From Acidobacteriota bacterium (GTDB lineage Bacteria; Acidobacteriota; Terriglobia; UBA7540): a stretch of 13,218 nt of DNA. The stretch covers positions 1-13,218 of the forward strand of contig JAKAWN010000169.1 in the NCBI GenBank assembly GCA_021827245.1, written 5' to 3'. The translations under genes were made by a program, and so were the position numbers. The stretch's first letter is position 1; each line of letters starts with the position of its first letter. The notes beneath the pieces are model-generated. The model was not told the DNA's origin and searched no databases. It was given only the letters and a program-made list of their open reading frames with translations. Shown here one piece after another: positions 8,170-13,218 of the stretch.

Positions 8170-8902
8170 GTCGGCAGCGGAAATTGAAAAATTGCGCTGC
8201 AGCGGCAAGCTGGTCAGGGAAATATTGGAAGAAACACGATACCAGGTTCAGCCTGGTGTTACGACCTTAGACTTGGAGAAGTTTGTTGAAAGGCGCCTCG
8301 CTCAGGCCGGGGCAAAGCCGGCATTCAAAGGTTACCGAGGATACCCCTGCTGCCTGTGCGCCTCTGTGAACGAACAGATTGTGCATGGCATTCCATCAAA
8401 CCGCCGGCTAAATGAAGGCGATATCATCAGCCTGGATTTAGGTGTGATTATCGACGGCTACTACGGTGACGCTGCATTGACAGTCCCGGTCGGCGTGATA
8501 TCAGAATCGCTCCAAAGGCTTCTGCGGGTTACCGAAGAGTCGCTTCAATTGGCGATTGACAAGGCGCGGGTAGGAAACCGGCTGGGAGACGTTTCATCTG
8601 CGGTGGAAGAGCATGTCGTCAGCAACGGTTTTTCAGTGGTGCGAGAATTCGTTGGCCACGGGATCGGCCGCCAGCTTCATGAAGAGCCGCAGATTCCCAA
8701 TTTCGGGCAGCCAGGCTATGGCCCGCCACTGAAAGAGGGTATGGTTCTGGCGATTGAGCCCATGGTTAACGTTGGCGGTTCGGCCCTGCGGATTTTGGAC
8801 GACCAGTGGACGGCGGTCACAGCCGATGGTGCTTATTCAGCACACTTCGAACATATGATTGCCGTGACCCAGAATGGCCCGGATGTCTTAACCCGGTTGT
8901 AA
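8156..8902 (+). CDS. map: Methionine aminopeptidase, type I
   Basis: This enzyme removes the initiator methionine from new proteins. The product is 248 residues, the compact type I form without an N-terminal zinc extension. The five metal ligands are all present: D94 (SLDLG), D105 (YYGDAA), H168 (FVGHGIG), E201 (AIEPMV) and E232 (HFEHM). H77 in VHGIP and H175 in LHEEPQIPN match the substrate-side histidines. The pattern keeps the spacing of E. coli MetAP with a three-residue shift. It overlaps adk by 14 nt. A second methionine aminopeptidase elsewhere in the genome cannot be excluded. Confidence 0.97.
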   Translation: MIICKSAAEIEKLRCSGKLVREILEETRYQVQPGVTTLDLEKFVERRLAQAGAKPAFKGYRGYPCCLCASVNEQIVHGIPSNRRLNEGDIISLDLGVIIDGYYGDAALTVPVGVISESLQRLLRVTEESLQLAIDKARVGNRLGDVSSAVEEHVVSNGFSVVREFVGHGIGRQLHEEPQIPNFGQPGYGPPLKEGMVLAIEPMVNVGGSALRILDDQWTAVTADGAYSAHFEHMIAVTQNGPDVLTRL

Positions 8903-8951
8903 GCGGGGAAAACACGGACTTTGAGTACGGTTCAGGCGCAGAAAAGGCTTT

Positions 8952-9170
8952 ATGGCCAAAGAAGAAGCTATTGAGGTGATGGCGACAGTGATCGAATCTC
9001 TCCCGAACGCTATGTTCCGTGTGGAACTGGAGAACAAGCACCGGGTCCTGGCTCACATTTCGGGTAAGATGAGAAAGAACTTTATTCGAATTCTCCCGGG
9101 TGACAAAGTCGCTGTGGAGCTTTCACCCTATGATTTGACCCGAGGCCGCATTGTCTACCGCTATAAGTGA
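8952..9170 (+). CDS. infA: Translation initiation factor IF-1
   Basis: IF-1 binds the 30S A site during initiation. The product is 72 residues, the standard length. It is a single S1-like OB fold: [20 protein letters not shown] (7-26), then [24 protein letters not shown] (30-53), ending [15 protein letters not shown], the family's invariant end. An AAAGG lies just ahead of the ATG. It stands between map and rpmJ, the arrangement usual in bacteria with a joined spc-alpha cluster. Confidence 0.98.
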   Translation: MAKEEAIEVMATVIESLPNAMFRVELENKHRVLAHISGKMRKNFIRILPGDKVAVELSPYDLTRGRIVYRYK

Positions 9171-9228
9171 GTGCAGCCTGTCGTCGTGTTAAAGCCGGAT
9201 GTCGCTGTAACTTGAAAAGAGGATTGAG

Positions 9229-9342
9229 ATGAAAGTACGTTCTTCGGTGAAAAAAATCTGCACCAAGTGCAAGTTTGTCAGGCGAGGCAGGGTGTTACGG
9301 GTGATCTGTGAAAATCCCAAACACAAGCAGCGGCAAGGCTAG
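9229..9342 (+). CDS. rpmJ: 50S ribosomal protein L36, zinc-binding
   Basis: L36 is the smallest 50S protein. The 37 codons begin [15 protein letters not shown] and end HKQRQG. The zinc ribbon C11-x2-C14-x12-C27-x4-H32 is complete, so this is the cysteine-containing form. AGAGGA (9218-9223) lies 5 nt before the ATG. It falls between infA and rpsM as expected. The gene is short, but its identity is beyond doubt. Confidence 0.97.
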   Translation: MKVRSSVKKICTKCKFVRRGRVLRVICENPKHKQRQG

Positions 9343-9369
9343 GTTGCCTTCGGGACGACGTTTGAACCC

Positions 9370-9401
9370 CCATGCCTGAATCCCCGTGTTTCGGGAGATG
9401 G
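9370..9401 (+). repeat. Possible hairpin in the rpmJ-rpsM spacer
   Basis: In the 90-nt gap before rpsM, TCCCCG (9381-9386) can pair with CGGGA (9392-9396) with one bulged C and a 5-nt loop. The flanking CCAT (9370-9373) and ATGG (9398-9401) could close a longer stem. In E. coli the alpha-operon leader, the binding site of repressor S4, lies at the same place before rpsM. I do not see that pseudoknot here, so this is only a positional suggestion. Confidence 0.25.
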
Positions 9402-9432
9402 CTGGCGGGTTCCAGGAAGTTGGAGGTTTTGT

Positions 9433-9819
9433 ATGGCACGTATTGCTGGAGTCGATTTGCCGGTCCGAAAGCGGGTTGAAATCGGCCTTACGTACATTTA
9501 CGGTATTGGACGCTCGAGGTCGCTTTCAATCCTGGCTCGCGCCGGCGTCAATCCTGATAAGCCGGTAATGGACCTGACCGAAGAAGAAGTGAATCACATT
9601 CGGCAGATTATTGAAGAAGAAGGCGGCGTTGAAGGTGACCTCCGCAAAGAGGTTGCCTTGAATGTCCGGCGGCTGATTGAAATCGGTTCCTACCGCGGCA
9701 TGCGCCACCGGCGTAATCTGCCGACGCGTGGCCAAAGGACACATACTAACGCTCGGACGCGCAAAGGTCCTCGCAGGGGCACAATTGCCAATAAGAAAAA
9801 GGCCACGGCGAAGACGTAG
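9433..9819 (+). CDS. rpsM: 30S ribosomal protein S13
   Basis: S13 sits at the top of the 30S head and makes bridges to L5 and contacts to P-site tRNA. The product is 128 residues. It opens [10 protein letters not shown], has the helix-hairpin-like [10 protein letters not shown] (21-30), and the signature [20 protein letters not shown] (88-107). The basic tail ends [13 protein letters not shown] (9422-9426) lies 6 nt before the ATG. It follows rpmJ by 90 nt, the second largest gap in the cluster. Confidence 0.98.
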   Translation: MARIAGVDLPVRKRVEIGLTYIYGIGRSRSLSILARAGVNPDKPVMDLTEEEVNHIRQIIEEEGGVEGDLRKEVALNVRRLIEIGSYRGMRHRRNLPTRGQRTHTNARTRKGPRRGTIANKKKATAKT

Positions 9820-9828
9820 CATGACGGC

Positions 9829-9859
9829 GGTATAACGTTTCAGCGTGTGCGCTGATACC
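9829..9859 (+). repeat. Bulged hairpin in the rpsM-rpsK spacer
   Basis: TCAGCG (9840-9845) and CGCTGA (9850-9855) form a perfect 6-bp stem with a TGTG tetraloop. GGTA (9829-9832) and TACC (9856-9859) can close a second helix below it, with a 7-nt bulge on the 5' side. It lies about 25 nt before rpsK. There is no T-run, so it is not a terminator. It may be an RNA protein-binding or stability element. Confidence 0.4.
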
Positions 9860-9885
9860 CCTAACGGAATTCTCGACGGAGGATT

Positions 9886-10290
9886 ATGGCGAAGGCAGCT
9901 AAGGCAGGCAAGAAAAAGAGCTTTAAGAAACGCGAGAAACGCGTTGTCCCTCACGGGGTTGCGCACATCCAGGCCACCTTTAACAACACGATGGTTTGCA
10001 TAACCGATCCCGACGGGAAAACAATCTGCTGGTCCAGCGCTGGCGCGCTGGGCTTTCGTGGTTCGCGCAAAGGGACGCCATTTGCGGCCCAGCAGGCGGC
10101 GTCACGTGCGGCAAGTGCCGCTCGCGATCATGGGATGCGCAGTGTGCAGGTTCGTGTGAAAGGCCCCGGCGCGGGTCGCGAATCGGCTATCCGGGCACTC
10201 GCGGCGTCGGGTCTGGAGGTTCGGGAACTTAAGGACGTTACTCCGATTCCGCACAATGGCTGCCGGCCGCCCAAGAGGCGCCGAGTTTGA
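9886..10290 (+). CDS. rpsK: 30S ribosomal protein S11
   Basis: S11 lies on the 30S platform near the mRNA exit channel and the Shine-Dalgarno helix. The product is 134 residues. After a Lys/Ala-rich N-terminus it shows [21 protein letters not shown] (24-44), then [36 protein letters not shown] and the end [18 protein letters not shown]. The Asn-Gly in PHNG is the site that becomes isoaspartate in E. coli S11. GGAGG lies only 3 nt before the ATG, closer than usual. A 103-nt spacer separates it from rpsD. Confidence 0.98.
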   Translation: MAKAAKAGKKKSFKKREKRVVPHGVAHIQATFNNTMVCITDPDGKTICWSSAGALGFRGSRKGTPFAAQQAASRAASAARDHGMRSVQVRVKGPGAGRESAIRALAASGLEVRELKDVTPIPHNGCRPPKRRRV

Positions 10291-10302
10291 GTATCCAGGG
10301 GC

Positions 10303-10326
10303 TGCGGAGACGGCTGTGGGACCGCA
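10303..10326 (+). repeat. Short inverted repeat in the rpsK-rpsD spacer
   Basis: TGCGG (10303-10307) and CCGCA (10322-10326) could pair across a 14-nt loop. The 103-nt spacer is the largest between genes of the cluster. S4 controls its own synthesis through an upstream leader in several bacteria, but no known S4 leader motif can be recognised here. Confidence 0.2.
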
Positions 10327-10382
10327 AAGGGGATTGTGCCTGAAAGCGTAAGGAAGTTTGCTTGTCCAGGCTTTGAAGCTAC

Positions 10383-10388
10383 AGGAGG
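10383..10388 (+). promoter_or_regulatory. Shine-Dalgarno that fixes the TTG start of S4
   Basis: AGGAGG lies 5 nt before the TTG at 10394. An upstream ATG/TTG-type start at 10358 would add 12 unrelated residues and put this site inside the gene, so TTG 10394 is preferred. Confidence 0.75.
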
Positions 10389-10393
10389 TTTGT

Positions 10394-11023
10394 TTGGCAA
10401 GATATCGTGAAGCAGTATGTCGGCTGTGCCGCAGGGAAGGGCAGAAGCTATTTTTGAAAGGCCAGCGCTGTCTTACTGACAAGTGCGCCATCGAAAAAAG
10501 GAACTTTCCTCCCGGGCAGCACGGAAAGTCGCGACGCCCGAAACCACAGGGCTATGGCATTCAGCTCCGTGAGAAGCAGAAGGTCCGCAGGTTTTACCAG
10601 ATTCTTGAGGACCAGTTTCGGAACTACTTTGAAAAGGCGGCAAGCCGAAAAGGTGTTACAGGCGAGACGCTGCTGCTGACACTCGAACAACGGCTGGACA
10701 ATGTCGTTTACCGGCTTGGTCTGGCCACTTCTCGTGCGGAGGCGCGCCAGTTGGTCCGGCATGGACACATCGAAGTGTCTGGAAAGAAGGTCAACATCCC
10801 TTCGTTCCATGTGGTTCCCGGCCAGGAAATCGCGGTCCGTGAAAAGAGCCGCAACCTGCAATCCATTCAGCGGTCTCTAGATCTGTCTGGAAATCGCGGT
10901 GTTCCGCCGTGGTTAACGCTCGACCGGGACAATCTGAAAGCGCAGGTGGTTTCCGCTCCCAAGCGGGAGGATGTCAACTTCCCAATTCAGGAGCAGATGA
11001 TCGTCGAGCTCTATTCTAAATAG
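10394..11023 (+). CDS. rpsD: 30S ribosomal protein S4, zinc-binding form
   Basis: S4 is a primary assembly protein of the 30S body, and in E. coli the repressor of the alpha operon. The TTG start gives [20 protein letters not shown] and 209 residues, the usual length. C9, C12, C26 and C31 form the zinc knuckle known from Thermus-type S4; E. coli S4 has lost it. The S4 RNA-binding domain follows at about 99-160 ([30 protein letters not shown], split across 99-128). The C-terminus ends [12 protein letters not shown], as in the family. rpoA follows after a 62-nt spacer containing an inverted repeat. Confidence 0.97.
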   Translation: MARYREAVCRLCRREGQKLFLKGQRCLTDKCAIEKRNFPPGQHGKSRRPKPQGYGIQLREKQKVRRFYQILEDQFRNYFEKAASRKGVTGETLLLTLEQRLDNVVYRLGLATSRAEARQLVRHGHIEVSGKKVNIPSFHVVPGQEIAVREKSRNLQSIQRSLDLSGNRGVPPWLTLDRDNLKAQVVSAPKREDVNFPIQEQMIVELYSK

Positions 11024-11045
11024 TTTGTTATCCAAGTTGATAGCG

Positions 11046-11077
11046 CTGGAGGCCGTCGTGATGCCTCCAGGGAGGTG
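11046..11077 (+). promoter_or_regulatory. Hairpin touching the rpoA ribosome binding site
   Basis: CTGGAGGC (11046-11053) and GCCTCCAG (11063-11070) form a perfect 8-bp stem around a 9-nt loop. The Shine-Dalgarno sequence GGAGGTG (11071-11077) starts immediately behind it, 8 nt before the rpoA ATG. The 3' arm could instead fold on the ribosome site (CCTC 11064-11067 with GAGG 11072-11075), so the two pairings exclude each other. This looks like a translational switch or protein-binding hairpin; the function is inferred, the repeat is seen. Confidence 0.55.
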
Positions 11078-11085
11078 AAGGTAAT

Positions 11086-12111
11086 ATGCTCTGGAAAGGT
11101 TTTCAAAAGCCCAAGCGGCTGGTGTGCGACACAAGTACGCTAACCGACAAATACGGCCAGTTCTCCGCGCAACCCTTCGAGCGGGGCTTTGGAACAACAA
11201 TTGGCAACGCGCTTCGGCGTGTTCTGCTTTCTTCGATCGAAGGCGCCGCGATTACTGCCGTTAAGATCGAAGGGGTCATGCACGAGTTTTCTTCCATTCC
11301 CGGAGTGGTGGAAGATGCGACTGACATTATCCTCAGCCTCAAGCAAATCCCCTTGAAGATGAACGCCGAAGGGCCCAAAACACTCATCCTGAAGGTTGAC
11401 CAGCCAGGCGAAGTGACCTCTCGCATGATTCAGGAAGACGCGGATATTGAAATCCTGGATAAGGATGCCTACATCGCTACGGTGAGCGAGGGCGGGAACC
11501 TGCGAATTGAGATGCGCGTGAAAAACGGGCGGGGGTATGTTTCAGCCGAAAAGAATTTTGATGAGGATCTTCCAATAGGGTATATCCCTGTAGATTCCGT
11601 GCATTCACCCATCCGGAAGGTCAACTACACTGTGGAGGCCGCCCGGCTGGGGCAGATGACGGACTACGACAAGCTGACACTCGATGTCTGGACCAACGGC
11701 GCTGTTACTCCTCAGGACGCCATTGGCCTGGCTGCCAAACTCCTCAAAGATCACATGAGCATCTTCATTAACTTTGAGGAAGGCACTATTTCAGAAGAAA
11801 TAGCCGAGGAGAAGCCGGCGACAGTTTATAACGAGAACCTGGATCGCTCTGTTGAAGAGTTGGAGCTATCGGTCCGTTCATACAACTGTCTTAAGAATGC
11901 CAATATCTCCACGATTCGAGAGTTGGTCCAGAAGTCCGAGCAGGAGATGCTGAAGACGAAGAATTTCGGCAGGAAATCCTTGAATGAGATTAAAGAAATT
12001 CTCACGGCGATGGGCTTGGGCCTGGGCATGAAATTCGATGAAAGGGGCAATCCCATTCCTGGCTCCAGCCAGCCAGCTTCAGGGCAGACGGTTTGGGGAC
12101 AGGAAAGCTAA
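11086..12111 (+). CDS. rpoA: DNA-directed RNA polymerase subunit alpha
   Basis: Alpha dimerises to start RNA polymerase assembly and contacts upstream promoter DNA and activators. The product is 341 residues. The N-terminal assembly domain (1-~235) contains [20 protein letters not shown] (31-50), with [15 protein letters not shown] diagnostic, and [20 protein letters not shown] flexible acidic linker (~236-250) leads to the C-terminal domain (~250-318). R264, N267, G295, K297 and S298 match the DNA-contacting residues of E. coli (R265, N268, G296, K298, S299). A Pro/Ser/Gly-rich tail of about 20 residues follows. A strong GGAGGTG precedes the ATG, and rplQ follows after 2 nt. Confidence 0.98.
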   Translation: MLWKGFQKPKRLVCDTSTLTDKYGQFSAQPFERGFGTTIGNALRRVLLSSIEGAAITAVKIEGVMHEFSSIPGVVEDATDIILSLKQIPLKMNAEGPKTLILKVDQPGEVTSRMIQEDADIEILDKDAYIATVSEGGNLRIEMRVKNGRGYVSAEKNFDEDLPIGYIPVDSVHSPIRKVNYTVEAARLGQMTDYDKLTLDVWTNGAVTPQDAIGLAAKLLKDHMSIFINFEEGTISEEIAEEKPATVYNENLDRSVEELELSVRSYNCLKNANISTIRELVQKSEQEMLKTKNFGRKSLNEIKEILTAMGLGLGMKFDERGNPIPGSSQPASGQTVWGQES

Positions 12112-12113
12112 CC

Positions 12114-12587
12114 ATGCGTCATCGCAATTTCGGAAGAAAACTTGGCAGAAATACCGAGCATCGGCGAGCCCTGTTGCGCAATCTGGTGACTTCGCTGATC
12201 ATCGAAGAACGGATCGAGACAACTCTTCCTAAAGCGAAAGAGGCGCGTGTTGCCGCTGAGCAGTTGATTACGCTCGGCAAACGTGGAGACCTTCACGCCC
12301 GGCGGCTTGCGGCAAGTTATGCCCTGAGCGCTCCGGCAGTGAAGAAGCTCTTTGACGATGTCGCAAAGCGATTCGAATCGCGCAACGGTGGCTACACCCG
12401 CATCGTAAAAACCGGATGGCGGAGCGGCGACGGTGCCGACACGGCTGTGCTGGAGCTGGTTGGGTCCCAGGTCTTGCAGAAGCGGGCTGAACTGCGCGCG
12501 AAGCGGGCCGAACGCCGTAAGAAAGCTGCCGAGGAAGCAGCCGCCCGGGAACAAGAGCTTCCGCCTGAGCCGGACGAAAAGGAATAG
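12114..12587 (+). CDS. rplQ: 50S ribosomal protein L17
   Basis: L17 lies on the solvent side of the 50S subunit near the tunnel exit. The ATG at 12114 gives [20 protein letters not shown], the standard start; an upstream GTG at 12093 lies inside rpoA. The conserved core is [24 protein letters not shown] and the closing [26 protein letters not shown]. The product is 157 residues, longer than the common ~115-130, because of a predicted helical Lys/Arg/Ala tail that becomes acidic ([11 protein letters not shown]). AGGAAA lies inside the end of rpoA. It is the last gene of the cluster, followed by a candidate terminator. Confidence 0.97.
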   Translation: MRHRNFGRKLGRNTEHRRALLRNLVTSLIIEERIETTLPKAKEARVAAEQLITLGKRGDLHARRLAASYALSAPAVKKLFDDVAKRFESRNGGYTRIVKTGWRSGDGADTAVLELVGSQVLQKRAELRAKRAERRKKAAEEAAAREQELPPEPDEKE

Positions 12588-12665
12588 TGCGGCGTCCGGC
12601 CGTGACACAATTTCTGCAGAGTGTCGGAGTGTGATTGCTCCCTCTGGTCGCCTCAGACTGCTCTT

Positions 12666-12690
12666 AGGTCGGCTAGCGCGACCTTTCTTG
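12666..12690 (+). terminator. Candidate intrinsic terminator of the ribosomal cluster
   Basis: AGGTCG (12666-12671) and CGACCT (12679-12684) form a perfect 6-bp stem with a 7-nt loop. It is followed by a T-rich run (TTCTTGCCTTTC), 79 nt after the rplQ stop. The T-run is interrupted, so it is an imperfect terminator. The upstream GGTCGC at 12646-12651 can also pair with GCGACC at 12678-12683, giving a competing fold. Confidence 0.5.
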
Positions 12691-12783
12691 CCTTTCGCTA
12701 CAAGTATCCAGCGCCATCCCGATCGGGAGCTCTCCCTCTACTTACCACACCTTCGAAGATCTTAACGATGCGAAGAGCCTCCT

Positions 12784-12822
12784 GGTGGTCAAAAGCTGTT
12801 GGCAAGCAGGTTTGAGACCACC
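12784..12822 (+). repeat. Inverted repeat before the TTG reading frame
   Basis: GGTGGTC (12784-12790) and GACCACC (12816-12822) match perfectly across 25 nt. The inner AAA (12791-12793) and TTT (12811-12813) add pairs with a small bulge. The right arm ends 2 nt before the GGAGG of the downstream frame. It could be a leader hairpin or part of a mobile-element end; no duplicated copy is in this window. Confidence 0.3.
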
Positions 12823-12824
12823 GC

Positions 12825-12829
12825 GGAGG
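12825..12829 (+). promoter_or_regulatory. Shine-Dalgarno before the TTG frame
   Basis: GGAGG lies 7 nt before the TTG at 12837. Its good spacing is the main reason to take that frame seriously. Confidence 0.4.
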
Positions 12830-12836
12830 CTTTCGC

Positions 12837-13175
12837 TTGGACCAACCTACCACAACGCAGTCGTTGTTGTTCCCAGATATTTTCCGCAAGCCCGTCATGG
12901 CGGAATTCGACGAGCGGCGAGGCAGTTCCGGCAGCCGCAAGCCGCTTTATCGGATGGGCGAGGCGCTGGCCGAGCGCGTCATCGAGCGGCATCGATCCTT
13001 TATTGATTGCCTGCAGGCAGTGATGCAGCTCAGCGCGGCCGGCGATCTCTGGAGCGATGATGAGTGTGAGACGGTGGCCTGTGACGTTGCGGTTCAGCCG
13101 GAAGCTGCCTGTACAGGAGAGCCCTTTCGATGTTCATCCCCAGCTTTGACATCTCTTCGAATCCCTTGGAAGTGA
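12837..13175 (+). pseudogene. Possible remnant of an IS1380-type transposase
   Basis: A TTG-started frame of 112 codons. Residues 9-31 (SLLFPDIFRKPV, then MAEFDERRGSS) resemble, from memory, the N-terminus of IS1380-family transposases, where FP..., a Val-rich strand, FD and SSDGG follow each other. The expected SDGGALLL segment is missing after G29-S30-S31. A stretch MGEALAERVIERH (44-56) may be its continuation, shortened by several residues. After about residue 60 no family character remains, and the frame runs over the tail of a minus-strand gene. The catalytic acidic residues are absent. It may therefore be a decayed fragment; alternatively the likeness is chance. No database was searched. 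Confidence 0.3.
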
Positions 13176-13218
13176 TGAAATACTGCCGGTGACGCTCTGC
13201 TTTGTCTTCCTCGATCCA
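13030..13218 (-). CDS. 3' end of an unidentified minus-strand gene
   Basis: On the minus strand the frame is open from the right edge to a TGA at 13030-13032, 62 codons, with the start outside the window. The first ~42 residues look like genuine protein: a charged opening, then RQYFITSKGFEEMSKLGMN and IERALLYRQLP. A beta-strand, TxKG turn and helix in that order recall the wing and last helix of winged-helix regulators, but I cannot name the family. The last ~20 residues are Arg/His/Pro-rich and less protein-like, so the gene may be truncated near the transposase-like fragment. It is convergent with the ribosomal cluster. Confidence 0.35.
   Translation of the reverse strand, partial: WIEEDKAERHRQYFITSKGFEEMSKLGMNIERALLYRQLPAEPQRHRPPSHTHHRSRDRRPR

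Larger units (their letters stand above)
12588..12836. other. Gene-free region after the ribosomal cluster
   Basis: About 250 bases without a credible gene. Reading frames here lack any family-like segment and none has a good ribosome site. It holds the candidate terminator at 12666-12690, a 12-bp palindrome (TCCCGATCGGGA, 12717-12728) and an inverted repeat at 12784-12822. No tRNA or other known RNA was recognised. Confidence 0.5.

Noticed and set aside
12717..12728. 12-bp palindrome TCCCGATCGGGA as an operator
   Set aside because: A single GC-rich palindrome without a nearby promoter or known regulator site is not enough evidence.
1..13218. tRNA, rRNA, CRISPR array, riboswitch or a multi-gene defence or biosynthetic system
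   Set aside because: No cloverleaf, no regularly spaced direct repeats and no such gene families were seen; nearly all of the window is occupied by standard housekeeping genes.

Overview
The window is one long, densely packed run of plus-strand housekeeping genes. It is the bacterial ribosomal-protein 'superoperon', the S10-spc-alpha clusters joined end to end, from the 3' part of rpsC to rplQ. Order: rpsC(partial)-rplP-rpmC-rpsQ-rplN-rplX-rplE-rpsZ(rpsN type Z)-rpsH-rplF-rplR-rpsE-rpmD-rplO-secY-adk-map-infA-rpmJ-rpsM-rpsK-rpsD-rpoA-rplQ. All 24 genes are recognisable from their own motifs. Nineteen of the 23 gaps between them are under 65 nt, four pairs overlap (rpsQ/rplN, rplN/rplX, rplO/secY, adk/map), and I see no convincing internal terminator.

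Organism: a bacterium with moderately GC-rich DNA (by eye). The joined S10-spc-alpha arrangement with adk-map-infA between secY and rpmJ, the zinc-type 61-residue S14, a zinc-ribbon L24, cysteine-containing S4 and L36, and a zinc-type adenylate kinase rule out a typical Enterobacterium. They would fit Acidobacteriota or a neighbouring deep-branching phylum. This is inference; no marker here names a genus.

Layout. 2-2307 holds the distal S10 genes and the start of spc. 2331-6073 holds the core spc ribosomal proteins. 6070-9170 holds the Sec channel SecY, adenylate kinase, methionine aminopeptidase and IF-1. 9229-12587 holds the alpha part (L36, S13, S11, S4, RNA polymerase alpha, L17). Together they build the small and large ribosomal subunits, start translation, trim the initiator methionine, export proteins and supply RNA polymerase alpha. 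The wider gaps inside the cluster (before rpsH, rpsM, rpsK, rpsD and rpoA) each hold an inverted repeat and are the likeliest places for feedback control by ribosomal proteins. The repeat before rpoA lies against the Shine-Dalgarno sequence.

After rplQ (12588-13218) the character changes. There is a candidate intrinsic terminator at 12666-12690, another inverted repeat, and a short TTG-started reading frame whose first ~30 residues resemble the start of an IS1380-type transposase but which quickly loses that character. A minus-strand gene fragment enters from the right edge. This last ~630 bases is the only accessory-looking part. I found no new multi-gene system. The most unusual points are the ~110-residue Ala/Lys/Glu/Pro-rich tail on L30 and the structured spacers.
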